Shown one piece after another: positions 58,412-64,000 of a stretch of DNA of 64,000 nt. How positions within the stretch are numbered: the first letter of the stretch is position 1; each line of letters opens with the position of its first letter. Origin of the DNA: Amyelois transitella (taxonomy: Eukaryota > Arthropoda > Insecta > Lepidoptera > Pyralidae); the NCBI RefSeq assembly GCF_032362555.1, contig NC_083509.1:9695001-9759000 (forward strand). The letters are read 5' to 3'. The notes under the pieces are model-generated. The model worked only from the letters and a program-made list of their open reading frames with translations. It made no database searches and was not told the DNA's origin. The translations under genes were made by a program, and so were the position numbers.

Positions 58412-61400
58412 TACAGAGCTTCAGTACGAGAACACTATAATATGCCTTATTGACCTGGACTTAGCACTAATCTCCGTTTAGAAAGAAATTTAATAATATG
58501 CGGTCCTCAGCCTCCGAGGAGAGGCGAGGACGCAACCGAACTTAAAGCCATGAGAATGATGACCGTTTAGTAAAAAGCTGTTTGAGGACTTTCTTTCTCT
58601 CTATTTTATTGGTGTTCTTTTCTCAAGTAAATACATAACATAGGTTTTGAAACGTTTCTTAAGTTTGATCAAAGTAGTTAAGTTTTAAAATGTCGATAAA
58701 TTTTTCAATAAAGTTTTAGAACCTAAGCTCTCACCTACTTTCAAAACCTCCCCATTACCTTTACAACATAATTAATTTGTTAACCATTCTTATACTAGGT
58801 ATGTATAATTACAGGCTATCCCAATGCGATAGTAAATATCTTATATATAATGTAGTTAGGAACTCAATTAGAGGCGCAAAATAAATGTCTACTAAACACA
58901 AACTGCTAAGTTCATGTAAACTAGGAGCAAGTATGAGTATACAAGTGAGTTGTTGTAAATTATGGACAGCTTGCCGCCACAATTAGGTCGTCTTTACACG
59001 CCGCACCTGCTTGTTAAAGAACCTTTTAAAGATTCATGAGAACGGCACGAAACTTCACCACACATTACAGCTGTTAACCTATCCTTGAAAGTTACTGAAA
59101 CATGCATGATATTTTATTAATTATACCTAAGTATACATTTTTTATTGTGCTCCATTGAGTTGATATGGTGATAGGATTGTAAAAATATATTTATAGGTCC
59201 TATGCATTCCGATTTTAAGTTCTATAGGCATAGAGTAAGGAAAAGAATTAAATAGTTTATTTTTATATTTCGTATTGCCTGCCGTTTGTGCCATTGTTGA
59301 TATGAAAACCTTTATCTAATACTTCGACAAATCCAACCACGATTTGAATCTTAGACACATTTACGTAGTGATCTCATTCATTCATAGTATGTAGTTTTTT
59401 CTGATAATATAAAACGTTGACTACAAAATGAGCGGAAAACTGCTTATGTTAACGCTTCATTGACGTAGTTGTAGCAATTCGTTACATTATTTATATCTAA
59501 TTCCATGAATGCAATGGTAGTAACCAAGCAAACAAAATATGTCACTTAAGAATAATACGTATACGCAAATCAAATGGGGAACGAAGTGGGTTTTCATGGA
59601 AATGCTCGGCGGGGCGGTATGTATAATTTATAAGTGGAACAAGCTAACTAATCAGTGTCAATGCCAGGGTAATGCCTACAACTACAGCTAGGTAGGTAAT
59701 ACTCGTATCTGGCGCTTGATATTTTTCATGAATTCTTGACATGTCACACTTATTATTTGTGATAAATCATTTTTCTTGTGTTTGTCAGTTATTTACAAGA
59801 AACGTTTTTAACTAAGAAATATGTCTGAAACGGACCCCTAATTCCGAAGGTTATATCATCGGCTGAGAGTGCAGCTCAAACACGCTAAGATGAGAATAAG
59901 AGTGAGTTTCATTTACTAGAGTTTGACAATTTTAATAAATTAAAATACTCTCGAAAGTTTGTTCGTAGCAAGAGCTACGATGTAGACAATGGCGCTACGA
60001 AAATAACTGAAATTACGCCTACAACGTTAGTATCGACGCAGCTATGAGTAAAAACGCTCTTGTGTAAATAAAATACACGTAAATATATCGTGTATGTTTG
60101 TCCCTAATACAATTTTGTTGATTGATTGCCATAAACGCAGGTGCGTGACGGGTATGAAATAAAAATGTCAATAATAAACTTATGGCGTAGAAACTACCGT
60201 AAAACTCCCTTATTCCTAACTGGGTTACGGTGATATTAATAAATACTGAGTTGTCTAATTCGAATGATATTAGGTCAGCAATTACGAGTTTCAAGGAGAC
60301 GCAATAAGTTGTTAACTTTTGTTTAGTTTATAGAAGTTTACAGACGGCACGCGCCCCCTAAGAAACCATTAATCATGCCTTATTCAAAAGACATAAGTAA
60401 AGATAAGAAAAGTCGAGCAAATTTCTCTATGCTTGCATACAATGGCAAGCTGTAGCTGATATTAATTTATAATATCAGTTACAGTTAGCCAGCTAATATT
60501 ATTTGCTCAAAAAATAAATACATATCAGTTCATTTTGACACACACGTGATAATACAAGTGATATTTGACCTTTTAAAAACAAAATGTAATACTTTTTAAC
60601 TCCATTGTGCTTTGTAATATATACGAGTACGAGTGTTAATTCTTTTTTTAATAGTTATATCTCAAATTAATGATTAAAACTAAATGTTTAATGTTTCGCG
60701 CGTTTTTCTTTGAAAGTTAACGTTAAATATCATGAACACAACATAGTTATATCAGAACCTCACCCCTATCATAACAACCTCACTTTCTGACTCAACACCG
60801 AAATATCAGAATTTGCAGGAATAAAGGCGCGACGGGAAGGGGCAATTTGTGCAACGTAGGGTCTCACTAGATTTATAATTCACTGAAAATGCAATCTTTT
60901 GTTGTCAAAGGGTAGATAGATATATTTTAACCTTCTGTTGGCTATTTCAGTCTTTATTATTTATTGTGTTTTGGTATTCAGAGTATTTCGGTTGTAAAAA
61001 TAAGTATAGTATATGGTAACTAATGTAACCTCGTGTAAGTCGTGTCAATTCACAGTTAAATATAGCTGCAATGACTTTATTTGTTAAAAAATATTATTAG
61101 AAATATGGAATGTTCTGAAAAAATCAAATCAACAGGAATAGGAAGGGAGGACAATACTTCTTATTAGAGGTATATGTTTCGTTTTAGTTCAGTTTCATTT
61201 ATTACAAATAAAACACTTATCCGTTCGTGGTTACATCTTACTTTTATTATTTGTTTCGAGTTTACGATTATCTTCTTTTCTTTTCTCTAATAGTATGATA
61301 TAGTCAAAAACCTGTGATGAATGATTCAATAGCAAATATATTACGAGTTACGTGAAATATAGCAGGGGTAGCACGGCGAGCCCCGCACGGCTCCGCGGCG

Positions 61401-63571
61401 GGCGGGCGGCACGCGATCTCTCCTTTTTATTCCAATAAAACTTGGGACGATGAACTTCAACAATTTTACTTTCTACAGCTGACATTTTAGTCATGAATTA
61501 CATTATAGTTGTTCATTTGTGTTATTTCGTTATGCAAGTCTTATCATGTCGTGAGACATTCGCTTTTCTGAGGTTATTAGCTTGTTGTTTATTTTTAGAA
61601 TATCAAGAGATTTTAATTTTATTACATCGTGTGTATTATTTTCTTTTAGTTTCAGAAATATTAAAAGTTTGCCTCCGACGGTTTGTTTATTTTTTTAGAT
61701 ATTAATGTACCTTTGCTTCAAAATCCTTCCATCCCTCGATCCAGATATTCGTATCTATTGTTTTATCCATTCATTTCTCATGTTGTTTATGTAAACTGAA
61801 TATAATTTGATTTAACTTCTTGCCACAGAATGTCTTTATAAATATTGTACTATGGTTAAACCTAGATTGAGAGAATAATGGAATATACTGGTGGCTAGTT
61901 TGGTAGTTATGTGCCTACATATAAACTGTAGCTAATGTTGCCTACAGTAATTTTATTCAAGGTACTATTTCATAAGTCAACGTTAAAGTATAAATTACTA
62001 TCCAACAGTGTAAATAATAGTTTGCACGTCTTACTTCAGAAGCTTAGTAATTAAGCTAAAATTAATACCAACCAACTGCATTATAACTTTAATTGTATTT
62101 TTATAAAGCCCTTAAGAAAATTGTAGAGAATCCGTGCAAATGTAGCGAATTAATAATAGATAGGACTTATCTGTAAACCCATATTAGCCTCATTACATTC
62201 CACTGTAAATAGATTATGATATAGATATTTTGCGGGATAATATTTTTATGTCCTCGAAAATCCTTGCTTTATTAAGCGTATGTTCTTGTACTTTAAAAGA
62301 TGTTCCTTGTACTGTATACAGTTCCTAATATTATCTGTATTGAGTTAATTTATTAAGAAACCGTGCATGCTAATCTTCTTCCTTTTCGCGTTAAAAATTC
62401 GAAAAGATTGACTGTAGCTCGTTTCGTGTGCTTTAAATAATTCCCCAGATATCAATAGCTGTGAATGTATGCACGATCGTTATGACTCCCCCTTAGACTA
62501 CGAAAACACTCTTCAGGCTTTATCGCCGCAATAAAAAATACGACGTTTCTATATTTACTGCCGATGCCGATCAATGCCTCCCGATCGATTAGCTTTTTTA
62601 TTGTGCATTAGTTTGTACTTCGAGAGCTCTGAATGAAGCCTTCTTTTACTTTGACATTTTGTTTTAAGGAATCGATTACAACACTTAATTGAACATTTTT
62701 GTATAAGGTTTTATCATTTTAAACGGCAAGAAATACACTGCCGGATATCAACCTATTCCTCTAATTGAAACATCTCTACAGTTTCTTAAAAGAGATGTTG
62801 TTGAAACTTTATTGTAATCACTAATTAGAAAATGAATTGATATAATTTGATGGTCACAGCCATTTCGTAGAGACGCAAACATGATGGTAACACCGTCTTC
62901 ACCTTATACCAAAAAAGTGTTTTGAACAAAGTCCCGATGTAAAAAAATAATAATAAATAGCTATATACGGGATAAATTACTCAGATTAAGCCCCACAGAA
63001 AGTTCAAGACTTGTGCTGTGATATACTACCTCTACTACTCTTTTATTTCAATTTGCTGAATCAGAATCATTTATTCCTTAAATGTAAGTATAATGTGTGG
63101 GTTATTAGTTAATTCAATAAAGTTAAGAAATAAGTTAATTCCTTACTCTTTTATTTTCAATCTAGTACCTTTTGTGATCTACACCAAAAAGTTAAGCAAT
63201 GTCCGCTAAGGAAGACGTCGGTACTTCTTCAGAGAGGACGGTCAACACTTCGATATGGGGTTATGGTATTTATTGAGTGTTTCCGAACGACGCTCCCACG
63301 CTCTCGGTTCTCGGAAAATGTTTGACTGGACACATCACCGGCCGCCATTCAATTCATATTTCAATAAACAAATTGTGACATGACACGTAATTAACTTTCA
63401 ATCAAACATTTATGTGGAATTGTAATGTCTCAAAATTAAATGTACCTACGAATATTGATAAAAGTTGAAATGATAGTGCTATCGCGCCACTGTCTTGTTT
63501 CATCTCTGAACTATTTTGTCAGAGAGTCAGAACATTTCAGTCTAAAATTGTCCTGAAATTCAATTACTGCA

Positions 63572-63682
63572 TACATACATAGTCACGTCTATATCTCTTG
63601 CGGGGTAGACATAGTCATCAGGCTGAAAGACTACGTTCAGGTTTATAGCTTTGTGATGGAATTGAAATTCAAATAATGACAT
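63572..63682 (-). repeat. SINE-like repeat fragment
   Basis: ATAGTCACGTCTATATCTCT, TGCGGGGTAGACATAG, GAATTGAAATTCAAATAATG. Truncated, moderately diverged. Confidence 0.8.
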
Positions 63683-64000
63683 TTACTCTACAATAATAAC
63701 GTTAGCAATTTTTTTTTTACATTCTGTCTGTAAACATTTTGGATATATAATAAGAAATAATTGGCGATTATATACAAGGAAAATTGTTGAAAATATTTCG
63801 ATGCTAATTACATAGACAATACATATTGAATGTCAGAATGAAGTATAACAAAATATTTGCATTCCCCTTCCACTCCGGAGAGTCAGATAATTCCGCTATC
63901 TGTCGGATTAGCCTGTGCAAACAGATTGGTCTGATAAGATATGAAAATTGTTGTAACTAAGTATTTAGTGTAGGTATTAATGACTCTGTTAGCGCATTAA

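Larger units (their letters stand above)
47486..64000. other. 16.5 kb without a recognised gene
   Basis: Probably NELL first intron or upstream intergenic DNA, because the signal-peptide exon must lie to the right of 47485. I found no exon with a signal peptide and the needed phase. Repeats and hairpins are listed separately. GC-elevated patches without explanation include about 52840-53040, 53975-54070, 56100-56200, 57780-57960, 58290-58400 and 61360-61425. Confidence 0.5.

Noticed and set aside
9421..63682. SINE-like copies as candidate CRISPR or regulatory arrays
   Set aside because: Copies are dispersed in both orientations with shared internal sequence and microsatellite tails, which is a retroposon pattern, and the genome is eukaryotic.

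Overview
This window is nuclear DNA of an insect, almost certainly a moth or butterfly (Lepidoptera). It is AT-rich with GC-rich coding exons, many short exons with GT-AG borders, lepidopteran-type Helitron ends, and at least 15 copies or fragments of one roughly 260-bp SINE-like repeat. Gene calls were made by reading splice sites and matching reading-frame phase by eye; no database or aligner was used.

Layout. 200-5409 is a PIF/Harbinger DNA transposon with 17-bp terminal inverted repeats and a TTA target duplication. It carries an apparently intact transposase (minus) and a MADF/Myb-like DNA-binding partner (plus), each split by one intron and interleaved on opposite strands. A Helitron carrying a decayed helicase end is nested in the MADF intron. 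5.4-9.6 kb is repeat-rich and holds the likely promoter and 5' UTR of the next gene. 9674-13553 (plus) is a five-exon tetraspanin. 13947-18383 (minus) is a ten-exon protein with a C-terminal cyclophilin domain whose ligand pocket is much altered; it meets the tetraspanin tail to tail. 19029-21295 (minus) holds two tandem paralogous genes for small secreted proteins of unknown function. 22787-25989 (plus) is a second, divergent tetraspanin with six exons. 30453-47485 (minus) is most of a NELL-type secreted glycoprotein gene: thrombospondin-N/laminin-G domain, coiled coil, VWC domains, five EGF repeats, then further VWC-like modules. Its signal-peptide exon was not found, and its 3' UTR probably runs to about 26.3 kb, abutting the second tetraspanin. 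From 47.5 kb to the end I find no convincing gene, only repeats, hairpins and small GC-elevated patches; this is probably NELL first intron or upstream DNA.

How the parts relate. The Harbinger pair would act together: the MADF-type protein is expected to bind the GCCG/CGGC-rich subterminal repeats and assist the DDE transposase. The two tetraspanins are four-pass membrane organisers, and NELL is an extracellular multidomain ligand or matrix protein; nothing in the sequence shows that these cellular genes work in one pathway.

Most notable: (1) the interlocked antiparallel gene pair of the Harbinger element; (2) decayed partial exon copies lying just downstream of tetraspanin exons, seen three times in two genes; (3) a roughly 0.9-kb GC-rich island with long open frames inside a NELL intron; (4) several long perfect hairpins; (5) scattered patches rich in CGTAG/CTACG.
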